Below, in pieces: positions 1-10,838 of a DNA stretch of 64,000 nucleotides. The position numbers were made by a program, and so were the translations under genes. Numbering within the stretch: position 1 is the stretch's first letter; every line of letters starts with the position of its first letter. The notes below the pieces were generated by a model, which worked only from the letters and a program-made list of their open reading frames with translations, ran no database searches and was not told the DNA's origin. Origin of the DNA: Galerina marginata (taxonomy: Eukaryota; Basidiomycota; Agaricomycetes; Agaricales; Galerinaceae); contig JAECYW010000001.1 of the NCBI GenBank assembly GCA_023014335.1, forward strand, positions 186,001-250,000, in the 5' to 3' direction.

Positions 1-2150
1 CGCGCTGAAAAAGGGGTCGATGGAGATACTGAATCCACCATAACCTGGAGAGCGTGAGGCGTAAATACGTGTGCCATTAAAAATTTCGATCGGATGTGGT
101 CAGTCACCGTATTGTATAACTGGAGCAGTGCCGTCAAATTTCGTCGATTTGTGACGAACGATAAACATTGGGATGCTTGTGCCGTCCTTGCTCTCATACC
201 ATACCTGCCAAGAAAAGGTCAGTAAATGGACCAGCTAAGAGGTGGGCAGCAAGTACTTGGCTAGCTTCGAAATCCTCCGTGTTTAGGCCGTTGAGCTTGG
301 TTGTTCGGTAAATGCTCCACCGCTGCTCCTCAGGATCGGTAAACTTGTATCTACCAATTGTGCCAGGTGAGGTAAAACCATTCAGTTCGACAAAGAACGA
401 GGAATGCTTTTCACGCCCAGACACATGAGCAGCGCCTACGAAGTCCTCAGCCAGGCGAGCAAGCTGGTTTCCAGCATGCGAATAGACATATACCTCATCT
501 TTTACCTGCATAAGGTGGCCGATAACGTTATTGTTATTTACTTCGTATGATGGATGGGTCTTACATTGCGCTTATAAACGAGGGCAAAGTAGCCCTTATT
601 TACGCTGGTAATGCTGGACAAGTATGCGTCGGTTTCAGGGATGAGCTCCTTGATTTCATTCCTTTTGGCAATGTCAACAGTTATGACTCTGTACTGGGGA
701 GCGGATTCGTTAGTTCTAACATAGAACAATGAGCCCTTGTTTGTGATACTGGTAAAGGTCATTGATCAATCAAACACAAGGAAGAATTAGGGCCATACAT
801 TTCATATTCTGAGTGATATTCATCGAAAACCTTCTGCCACTTGATATTGGGACCAAGATTTGCAGGATCAAATGCAGCAATCCAAAGTAAGTTTTGCTAC
901 ATGGTGATTTAGACATCATAAATAAGAAGTTAATAATAAGTGCATTACCCTTGAGCTGTCCTTGAGAATGTAAAGGAGGAGATAATTGCCATCGTCTGTG
1001 ACATCAATGCTGAACATCCAGTCCCTATGTTCTTTGTCTTGATAGATCAGAGTATCCTCCGCTAAACAGTTATCTGCCCGTCAACCATAATTCCAGAAAG
1101 AACGGAAAGTTTATACACTGCGGCGTTCCAAGGCGATGATAATATACCATGGCATCCAGGTCACCTTCTGTTGCAATAGGCCCATTCTCTTGGGTGGCCG
1201 TGGAGGTATCTGGGTAACGCTACAATGAAGTTAGCAACAGCGATACCATACGGTCCAGGGAATGACCTGATAAAAAAAGCCCTTGGAATCAGGTGTCCAT
1301 CCTATGGATGAAAATTTGACAAATTTGATTTCTTCTGGAAGACGACCCTTGTCGTTCTTCGCGTCCACATCTTTAGTGAGAGGGGAATCCGTCGACCGCA
1401 CGTAAATTGTCACGAAATCACTGCCCTAAATAAATGTGTTAACACATGCTCGAGTAGTTTGCAGTGTTTCAATGTAGTACATACAGAGAAAGAGATACCA
1501 TACGCAAAATATTTGCCACAATCCGAAAAGGCATAGGTAGAAAGAGCAGCAGTTCCGTCATTGGAAAGGGCATTGGGCTGCACGGACATCAGCAATGGTA
1601 TGCGATTGGCAGAAAGCGGGCCCACATCAAAGAATAAATCGCCACCACTGCCATCGGCTGTAGAGAGATCCGGTAAATTGCTGTCTTTGGACCGGTACAA
1701 CGCTTAATTTTTGGCCAACGGACGTTCACTACCTTGTCAGGAAAGTCTGCATAAAACGCTCACCCGTCTGTGGCTCCAGGCCAGAATTGTAGTACCAGTA
1801 CCATCGGTTGTCGTCATGTAAGTAAGGGGCATAGGACTGGAAACACAGGATAGAGAGATTATTGCCAGAAATTCAAACGGCCGATTTGGGGCGCTTAATA
1901 CCTTGGGATAATCATTGCAAGCCTGAAACGCTTTTTCAAGCCGAGGGAGGTCGGGGTTTTTGTCTAGGTAAGTCCTTGTGAAAACCTCTTGAGCAGTCGT
2001 CCATTTGTCTGTCTCATCGGTGTATTCCTCTAGCCACTGGTACGGGTCCTGAACGTGTACGTCGCCACGAAGGGCGCTCTTATAGATGTCAACGTGATCG
2101 GAACGACGAGCTGGTGGATATGCGTCAGGAAGCCACGGAGTTCGAGCCAT
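1..2150 (-). CDS. Prolyl oligopeptidase (S9A), N-terminal part, cut by window edge
   Basis: Serine peptidase that cleaves short peptides after proline, normally cytosolic. The chosen start at 2150 gives a protein beginning [20 protein letters not shown], followed by the family signature DPYQWLEE and then beta-propeller segments such as [19 protein letters not shown] and [13 protein letters not shown]. The last visible exon reads into [13 protein letters not shown], the conserved stretch just before the alpha/beta-hydrolase domain; the catalytic Ser, Asp and His lie beyond position 1. Several short introns interrupt it, for example one between DYPK and SYAPYL near 1900-1830 and one near 107-47. 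An in-frame ATG at 2243 would add 31 basic residues. The family assignment is secure. Whether this is the housekeeping enzyme or a specialised peptide-processing paralogue cannot be told from this fragment. Confidence 0.9.
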
Positions 2151-5100
2151 GTGCGCAGTAAACGACGAGGAGCGCCTATACAGGGTGAAAACGCGTCTTA
2201 GAGACCTAGGAAAGGGGAGAGAACGGAGGGACAACGAGAGCATGTGTAAATGGCATGCGATCTTAAGGGAAAAAATTATCGTCGTACTTGGGTTTTGGTC
2301 ACGATGGCAGGGACGTCGACCATCACGCCGGTCATGCGTTGCTTTCACTTGACTAACTAGTAGTAACACCTCAACTTGTCCCCTTAATTCATAGACATTC
2401 GACAAATCTCATCGATGGCAGATACTGATCGTTTTTTAGGATTTGGCTCACTCCCAACTAAACTGCTTGATAATTACAACTCACCATGCATGCCATAATT
2501 GGTTTTCCTCTGTTCAGATTCTGGAGTTGCTGGCCTCAGCCTCAGTTTATGTGATTTTGCGGGTATGCAAGCCCTTCGGCCGACATGACAAGACTTATGA
2601 GTCTTGTAACTTGTCCCTGCACGACTCCTTGTATTCGATGAAACGGACATTATACCTCCCTGCAAAACTCTGGGCTTATTCTGGTGAGGCCCATGCCACT
2701 GTCCATTGCGGTCACTCTCAGACTCCCTGCTCTTTGGTCTCTTTGCTGTCCTCTTGGATTTTGGCCCAATCGTGAACCGCGCGACCATAAGGATACCCTA
2801 GGTGCTCCAAAAATGCGCTCTTGGATGCTTGGACGTGACTTCCCTGTCCAGTGTTCCTCGCTTGTCTCACAATCGGAACGGTCATCCGTGACAAGCGATG
2901 TGGCTGGATTACATGCTATGCTATGTTGCCGCTTTCCATGGCGTCCCCCTTGAGATAGCATATTAATTTTAGGATGTTCTTGCATGGTTTCTTTTCTTTT
3001 TGTTCGCAGATGAATTGACTGCTCTCGCGGAGTCGTATCAGCGCTTTTACCTACTTTTTCCAGGTCATGACTCTGTTACCCGCTATTGGATTAAGGGCAG
3101 TTCCATTTTCTCCATGAATTTCGCCCACCGACATTTGACTCATCTCAATAATCTCAAGACGGAGGTTTTTACGCATGTTCACCCCTTCACCACGACGCAG
3201 GGAGTGGGTCCGTTCGGCCAACATGATTGTCAGAGGTTCGCCTCAACCAGTTGAACCGCTTCCATGAAGGTACGAGGCGTTTCAATAAGTGACGAACTCA
3301 ATTGTTTTGACATCAGTTGGCCGTTCACCATAAGCCCATGCTCGACAGCTGGACTACTCAACGGTGAGAAATCAATCTAAAAGAACGATCATCTATTTAT
3401 CAGATGAATGGCGACTTCGCAGCAATTCAGAGGGTATACCCCCACAAATTTTCCTACTAACTCCTTTAAGAAAATCTCATCCACGACACTCTAATCCTTG
3501 AATTAAAAAGAATTTCTCCGCAATTCCAACGATTTCTTGGTTCTACAACGAAGTTGGATTCTGACATGCTGCTGCATATGGCTATGTAGAAAACCCATAT
3601 GCAACAAGAGGATGACACTGCTGTCATGATAAGCCTTTGACAAGACGACCGGAACCACATATATTTCTTTGCGTCTGGTGTGTCTATCGAGATGGCACGG
3701 CATAGCGGCAAGCCAACGACCCGATATAGATTCGATCGCAAAATCTTGGTCTACGACTAAGAAGCAAGTGTGGCGCTCTATATGTGAGAAGGTGAGTCGA
3801 GTTCTCAACACGGAGAGTGACCACGTCATAATCTACGTACTTCTAGATTCGAATTTCGATGTTATGCCTACCCCCAGCTGCCTTTGCCGATTTTCTGAAG
3901 GACTCGCTTGCTTCTTCAATTCTGCCAAAAAATTCCTGACTCTGACCTGGTCCTCGGATCACGACTTAATGACATCCTATGGGCTTGGTTTGACGCAGAT
4001 CGGCATATTGTGCCATTGACAGAATCCTCGAGGGACAAAATACCCATACAGGGACTTCGATTGCAGAAATAGAGATCAATGGACGAGGGTTGGTTCTTGA
4101 TCCTGCCAGTGCCATGAATATTCTTATATTTTATTTCTAAACATCGGCAGCTTTCAGTGCGACCGTGCTGGTTCCAAAGTTCTCGCGCCCCGAGAAGCCC
4201 CCAGTGGGCAGCTGCAATCTCAAACCAATCGCTGGCCTACCAAAAACCTAGGTACTGGAAGAGGGTGGTCCGCACGGCAGCCACCTGCCGCAGGCGGCTC
4301 ACGGCACATGCAAGTAGCTACATCATAGTCTCCTGCAACCTCGCAGCTCGCATAAAATGCATCGTTCGAGGTTGTACCACCTCTTTTGAATCTAGCTAGA
4401 ATCCATGAATTTTTGAGGTTTTCCTCGATCTCCAAGATCGATTTCATGATCATATAAGGTGATAAATCTATTTCCCTCCTTGAGGGAGAGAGCTTACAAA
4501 CATAGGCGAACCAGGCACTTGAGAATTTCATCGACGAGGCAAAATGGTTAAAGGATCTGTGTCATCCGACGGATTATTTTAGCTGATTTACGTGCTTCCT
4601 AGTCCTCCCACAGTTCAAAGTCGCGTGTCGAGATCACTTGTTCAACTAATCGATACTCTGTGGCGGCGCGGAACAAATATGTCACGGGCACGGGAGACAT
4701 CCCGCTTCAACACAATCATCCACAATTATCTATGGAGCCAATAGCCCGCATTGTAGATTTCTTGTAGCCTTGAGCGCCGGTCGCATTAACAAGGGCGGTC
4801 CACCCTGTGGGATAGGTTCAAAAATGACCTATTCTAGATTTCAAAGTCAGCGGCATATGCATGTCTAGACTGAGTCGAGCGACATTGACCTCTGGAAATA
4901 GCTATCTACACATACGTTTTACTGTCTTCTGTGAGAACAGTTCAGTCAATACTGCCAAGCAAGAATATGGCATCTCGAGCGGAAAAGCGATTCACACAAG
5001 TGCGACCAATCAGTTTCCAAAATTCCACCTTCGAATTTTGATTATTCCCTCGATCTTTGGCGGGCAATACGACACACGCACTACATGGATGATAGCACAC

Positions 5101-6449
5101 ATAATTTCTCCCTACAAGGCATTGTGTCAGAGTAAGGAAGCATTTTTAGTTTGACATTTCTAAAGATCTATCCTCAACTTCTGCGCAGTGTCAACTCCAG
5201 GTACTTATGACTGGTGGGATTCTCCAGCCGCAAAACTCGGTGTTATTGGTCCCGACGTAAGGTCGCATTGCTGCTATAAGCTATCGTGAGACCTACACTG
5301 TACTTGATGTACAAAGGTATGGTCTTGATCTGAGAATCGTTCTCACATCTACCTAACGGTCAATCCAACTTGAAGTCAAAGACCTTGTGGGCGAGCCACT
5401 TTGTCAATTGTCTGTCATTTGGTTATCAGGAATACGTTTCCAAACAGTTAGAGGCATGTAAACTTGCTTGCAATCGTGACCGGAATTTCATTTCAAGAAA
5501 CTTTGTTGAAGACTTATCGGGGAATCGAAGTATCCTCGCTTAATTACGGACGGTTAAACGGATATTCTAGGACGGTTTGAGATATAAAATGAGAGGCTCT
5601 AGTGTTTGGTCAGTCTGTGATGCTAGGCCACCGTGGTTCTGATATCGGACCCAGATAATATTAATAAGACTAACAAGTTCCGGTGGGTTACTCCATGAAC
5701 AAGTGACAGGTGTACGGTACCTACTAACAAGATCGCACATGTGGTTCGTTTGACGAGCGGCGAACTTGCTTAGATTATACGAGGAGTGCAAGGGCCAAAA
5801 TGATTTTCCAGGACACTTGTCCAATGTGAGTGACGTTACTCGAGAACAGGTCATGCATCGACGCCTGAGTAGTATGCAACTTCGAATTTTCACGGAGTCA
5901 AAGAGATAACGCATCTGAGGTCCAAGATCTAGAAAGGCCCATGACGACTGGATTGTTCCATTGGCAAATATAGATGACCTCCTAAAATGTCCCAAGAGTC
6001 TAAGGTTAAGAGTGATGAAAGCTCTCTTTGAAGTGAAGGGAAATAAATATCTTGTTAAGTGTCGAACAGGGGGGACTGTAAATTCCAGGGGAATGAGGGG
6101 ACGGCTGGCCGAGCCGCGGCTCATATCAAGTACTGAATATGTCTTATGCTTAAATTTACACTCGGGAGAAGGCGTTGCTTGTCAGATCCATTCCTCGACG
6201 ATTAACCGCTACCTAAAGATCGCCGTCTGTCGATGACCAGAGTGGCTATTCTTATGTTTGCATTGTCACCAATTTTGGGCTTAGTATTCTCATCGTAATT
6301 TATTTTACAGGCGTCATAAAGGGATGGCCGTAACAGTTTCGCATAGTACAAATCGTAAGAAAGGACGCTTAACACGTAAGAGGAAAGAAGAATGGCAGAA
6401 AAAAGGTTACAAGATGATGCCGCCTGGAACCACCCGATAGTGCTTACCA
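2151..6449. other. Gene-poor stretch of 4.3 kb
   Basis: Apart from the promoter of the prolyl oligopeptidase next to 2150, I see no coding region here. Open frames on both strands are short, lack recognisable motifs and cannot be joined into a convincing spliced product. I found no terminal repeats, reverse transcriptase or transposase motifs and no tRNA signature by eye. The longest open frame (5567-6124, minus, 185 codons) has no family resemblance and is probably chance. Confidence 0.5.
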
Positions 6450-9400
6450 CTAATATTTCTTCTGCACATATGCATGCAGATGGTGTCCACGATACAGGGG
6501 GATAAAATATTCCCTAAAATGGAGGTCGTCCAATCTGGAGGAGTCATACATTGTCAAGGGGGGTGGGTCAACGCATTGACGTAAAAAATGACAAGGAAAA
6601 ATAGCATCAGCAAGCAGGACACCCAAGCAGAACAGGAACCGAAGAGGAACAGGAGTTTTAACATATGCAAATGGGCCATAAAAAAAACTAAGGAAAGGCA
6701 CGTACGACGAGTTTCCATCGTCCCTTAGCTCCAATTTCCGGAACAGATTTCCCAGGATGAGGTACAACTCGCACCACGCAAGGCTGGCAAGCAAACAGAA
6801 AAGTAGTCAGTCGACCAGTCTTCTCTCCCAATTGAACGGCACCAGCGAAACCAAAAGTGCCGATCCTTCTAAAGCTCCAGAAACTTAAAAACTCACTTGA
6901 CACCCAGGCATGCTCTCGGGCCCTTCGAGAAAGCTACAAGGTACCGATCTAGTGTCGCAGCCGAATCAGGCTGAAGCCATCGCTCTGGAGAGAAGTGGAG
7001 AGGATCCGGGAAGATGTCCGGGTTACGGTGCATAATAGTGTTTCCCATAGCTATTGTAGTCTGTTGGATACAAAGCGTGGGTTAGTTTGGATCGTGGTTT
7101 GACATACGGAGATTTAAGACGGGATTCAAGATATAGATAGAACGGATTTCGCTGGGATGAAGGAGGAGTGGAAATAGAATCAAGGAGACAGGACAGAATC
7201 CGTGAGTATGTCGGGTTTGAAAGACCTTCAACGCAAAAGATGACGATATAAATAAATAAACACGGCTGTGGGGAAAGAGAACCAAGTAGATGAAGAAGAA
7301 TCGAGAACGAGAAATAAATAAGCGAAACTCCAGCGAGATTCGAGATTCAAGAGTCGACGAAGGTGATGGAAAGATCAAGGACAAGGACAACAATTCCACT
7401 TTCGTTTCGATAAAAGTGTGGTACGTGAGAAAATTCTAATCTGTCCCATAACGGCGCTCTTCCCACAGTTTGGTAGACCATGCATGCAAAGAAAGGCGAG
7501 GCAGTGGAGGATCAAGAACATAGGAGATACATAGTCAAAAACATGGAATGGGTACGTCCGTGAGAACAACCAGGTTCATGCTTTCATGTGAGGTCAAATG
7601 ACCATTCCTTTAGACACGACTGTTCAGATAGCCAACTCTGCAAGTGAGCAAGCTCGAGTCGATGGAAGCAGAAGGGAGAGAGTGAATAGAAAATGAAATC
7701 AAACAGAGAGAGAGCCAGGTCCCAAAACCCACCGCCACCATCGTCACAACGAGCCAAAGCCACGCAGTGAGGTAAGCGAATAGAAATAGAAACAGAAACA
7801 GAAATAGGGAATCGAAGCAGAGAAAAGGGGAGAGTCAACATCCCAGCCAAGGGAAGGTTAACGGAAACGCGCATGGGATATCCAAGACCGCATCCTTGGT
7901 ACAAGTTCCAATCACGGAAATAGACTCGAACTCGATCGATCAGACGGAGCATAGAACCACAAATGTCGCGTAAAATCGCGTGGCAGTACGTGGTACTGGC
8001 GGCTGGAGGTCCTGGGGATTAATATAAAGATGGGGAAGATGGGTGGGTACGCCACACCCCAAATAAGCCCCACAAATTACCCACAAGGATCGACGTCCAA
8101 ATCGGGATAAGCGCGAATTGGTTCCGCCGAGTCCGAGTTCGGCAATGCCGCTCTTCGACACGAAGTAAAAGGAAGATAAACTGTCGGGGGATCTCGCTCT
8201 CCAAACCCAGAAGAAAGGTAAAGGAAAATAAGCGAGCGTCGGTTACAATGCGGCAGGCATCTAATTTTGAGAGTATGGGAGTAAAGATGGCATTATTATT
8301 ACCGCGTCCAGGAGCGCGAACCATGTCTCTCGGGAGGTTGTGGGGGAAAGCGGCTAAAAAGTCGGAAGAAAGAGGAACAGCGGCAAGCGGCAGCGACGGG
8401 GGTAACCAAACGAGGAAAAAGTAGAGGAGAACATGAGAATAAAAGCACTCACTCCTGGGGGAATTGGAATGCCTGCCACAACACCACCGGCGGGTCCAGT
8501 CAGGCGAGGCATGGGGGTAACGGTACCCCAGGACAAACGCAAGGCTTCTTTGATAACGGCCGTCTGTCTCCAAGGTGAGTAAAAACAAGGGTGAAGTGAG
8601 TATGTGCACAAACGAGGTAAGGTAACTTCTCCAACTCTTCGTAACCAAAGGGTTCGTCCACATCCGGCCAAGCATGGAGGAGTTCGTTGACCAGCTTCGT
8701 CTTCACTTTCTCGTCTCTAAGAGTAAAGAAAGCCGCAAGCGTGCAGGCATTTCCGACCGTCTCACTTCCTGCAAAGCGCAGATTCAAACCCTCATGCAAT
8801 AACCACAGCCTTGTCTTCGCCTTCTCCTTCACCGTTATCTGCTGGCTTTCTTGACCTTTAACACCAGGTAGACCCTCCTTCTCCCCCTGCTTTTCGAGGA
8901 AATAGTGGTACATCGTATCGTGTTCCTTCCCACCCAGGGTGCGCGGATCTTCAAGAATTTCGTCGATTTGTGACCCGAGTTGATTGGCTTGGTCGTAGTA
9001 TCCTTTGGTGGCGGGCATGAGGGCCAAACCAAGCCATTCGGGACAGCTGTCGGTAAGGGTACGCAAGAAAGGAATATGTTTGAAAACCCAACAGAGATGA
9101 AGGGTGGCATCCATCGAGATGGCTACAGGATGTGAAAAGCCAGGATAGTCGATCGCGTTGAAGCACGAGCCGAAGCAATAGGTAGTAATAATGTCGAGGG
9201 TCACTGACCGGAGGGCAAGATGCAGGTCTGCAGCGGCACGAGTAGGCTCATAGGTGAGGAGACGCTCGATGAGCGAGTCAACGTGCTTCTGGAGTGCTTT
9301 CTCCAGTTTCAATGTCGCGCGGCGGGAGAATAGAGGTCCCAGCGCAAGGCGGCGCTTCTGCGCCCTGTGGAAGTCCGTCTGTCCAAAGACAGACTCGGAG

Positions 9401-9842
9401 GAGCCGAAGCACCTGTACATCTTATAATCCTTGGTGAATGTGGATCCGCTGCCATAGATTTCAGCATAGGCGTTGGGGTCGCTAAAATGGAGCTGGAAAG
9501 GTCGATCAGGGACCAACAAGCAATTAAGTGTGGTGATGACCTCACTTCATTAGGTCCGACGCGCACAACGGTGCCTGACACAATAGTCAATTATGTGCGG
9601 AGCGCGGACGATGAAAAGAGGCACCAACCATATTTTGAGTGCAGGACATGGAGATGCTCTGACCACTCTCCATCCAGAATGACATCGTAGTACGCCCGGT
9701 AAAGTGTAGTGAAAGCCGCAACCCTCGGGCCAGGTATGCTCGCCAGTGGATGCCATAGGAGCCTATAGACTATCCTGGCAAGAAAAAAGACGGGGAGGAA
9801 GGCGAAAGCGGCGGGGATGGTAGAGGGAATGGAGTGGGACAT
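6450..9842 (-). CDS. Cytochrome P450 monooxygenase (fungal trichodiene-oxygenase-like)
   Basis: Haem-thiolate monooxygenase, probably anchored in the ER. Proposed exons: 9842-9629, 9574-9546, 9492-8614, 8563-8453, 7060-6897, 6783-6706, 6534-6450, together 1560 nt and 519 residues, all joins in frame. The N-terminus has a hydrophobic anchor (AAFAFLPVFFLARIVYRLLW) followed by the proline hinge SIPGPR. The I-helix region includes RFAGSETVGNA, the ExxR motif is KEALRLS, the PERW element is FSPERWLQ, and the haem loop is FSKGPRACLGVN with Cys as fifth ligand. The length is normal for the family. Six introns are present; five are 53-171 bp, but the one between the ExxR and PERW exons is 1392 bp. 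The substrate is unknown. The nearest gene, a prolyl oligopeptidase 4.3 kb away, gives no firm functional link. Confidence 0.9.
7061..8452 (-). other. Exceptionally long intron inside the P450 gene
   Basis: The preceding exon ends PIPPG at 8453 with donor GTGAGT; the next exon starts TTIAMGNTIMHRN at 7060 after acceptor CCAACAG. The join is exactly what the family predicts, so the 1392 nt between are intronic. The interior is pyrimidine-rich on the coding strand and contains an AGAAAC-type microsatellite near 7785-7806. It has no recognisable protein. The open frames 8019-8675 and 7584-7952 show no motif. Confidence 0.7.
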
Positions 9843-9931
9843 GGGTAGTGATCAATAGCACCATGTTTGACAGTTATACTTATCTTGAGGCGGGTGATAT
9901 AAACGATTTCCCCCCACTTACGAAAACCGGT

Positions 9932-10046
9932 CTGCCTCGAGGCAGGTCATCGTGCTGCCCTGGGATGTCGGTGGCGCGTACCGATTGATGATGGGAGAAG
10001 CGCATGCATCCGGATCCGGGAGAGGCACGCGAACCCGCCTCGAGGC
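9932..10046. promoter_or_regulatory. Pair of CTCGAG-centred palindromes upstream of the P450
   Basis: A perfect 14-bp palindrome CTGCCTCGAGGCAG lies at 9932-9945 and a second copy of its core, GCCTCGAGGC, at 10037-10046, with centres 103 bp apart. They are 90-205 bp upstream of the P450 start codon, in the gap before the carrier gene. Paired palindromes at this distance suggest binding sites for a dimeric transcription factor; that is inference. Confidence 0.4.
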
Positions 10047-10838
10047 AAAATCCCTGCAAGTAGGTCCATGGTGGACTTCTACCTAATCGATTGTGATCTG
10101 TTATAAGGTCTATCGTGGAAAATTAAGCTTAGTGAAAATGCACATAGTACCAGGTCAAGTACCGTTTCCAACAGAGCCTCGTCAAAACTTCATCCAAAAG
10201 TTGCAACCTTGCGATATCCTTCTTTTTCCCTGGCAGCGGCGAGGGACTCAATTGACTGTCAACAGGACGGGAAATTGAAGGTATTCATTTCGTTCGACAC
10301 AGATGTGCCTTGGCTTGTGTTACGTTATTAATTCCGCTTTACTGTTGAAACTAGATTGATACCTGCTAAAGTAAACGACTTTACGGTTTAGATGAGACAC
10401 AGACGTGGATACCAGTCCCATATTGTGTTGCTCACCTTGACCCTGCAGCGCATTCAGTGGATAAATATTCAAATGTTGGTCCCCATTGCCCAAGACAGCC
10501 CTAGACCTGTAATCATTGAATAAATTTAAGAGACAAAGGCAATGGCGATGTCCCAGGTTACCAGCGAGCAAAAAATAACTCGCCCATGGAAAGCTACTCT
10601 GGACAGCAGCTCTTGGATCCTTGTAAATTGTGGAGCACTGTAAGTTCCTGGTTAGGCCAAGTGTGGCGCAAGCTGGACCATGGTACCACTGCGTCGTCGA
10701 CTCGTCAGTCCATGGACTAAAAAGTTAGTAAAACACGTGACTCAATGCGACTTTGCATCGTCACCGTTTTTCCGCATTTCAAATTCCCTTGCCTTCAACT
10801 TACTGGCCAGTGGCGAACGATCCTTACATGAGGTGACA

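Noticed and set aside
5567..6124. 185-codon minus-strand open frame in the gene-poor gap
   Set aside because: No domain, no signal peptide, composition of random translation, and no neighbouring exon with matching splice sites.
8019..8675. 218-codon open frame overlapping the P450
   Set aside because: It runs out of frame through a P450 exon and into the long intron, and shows no motif.
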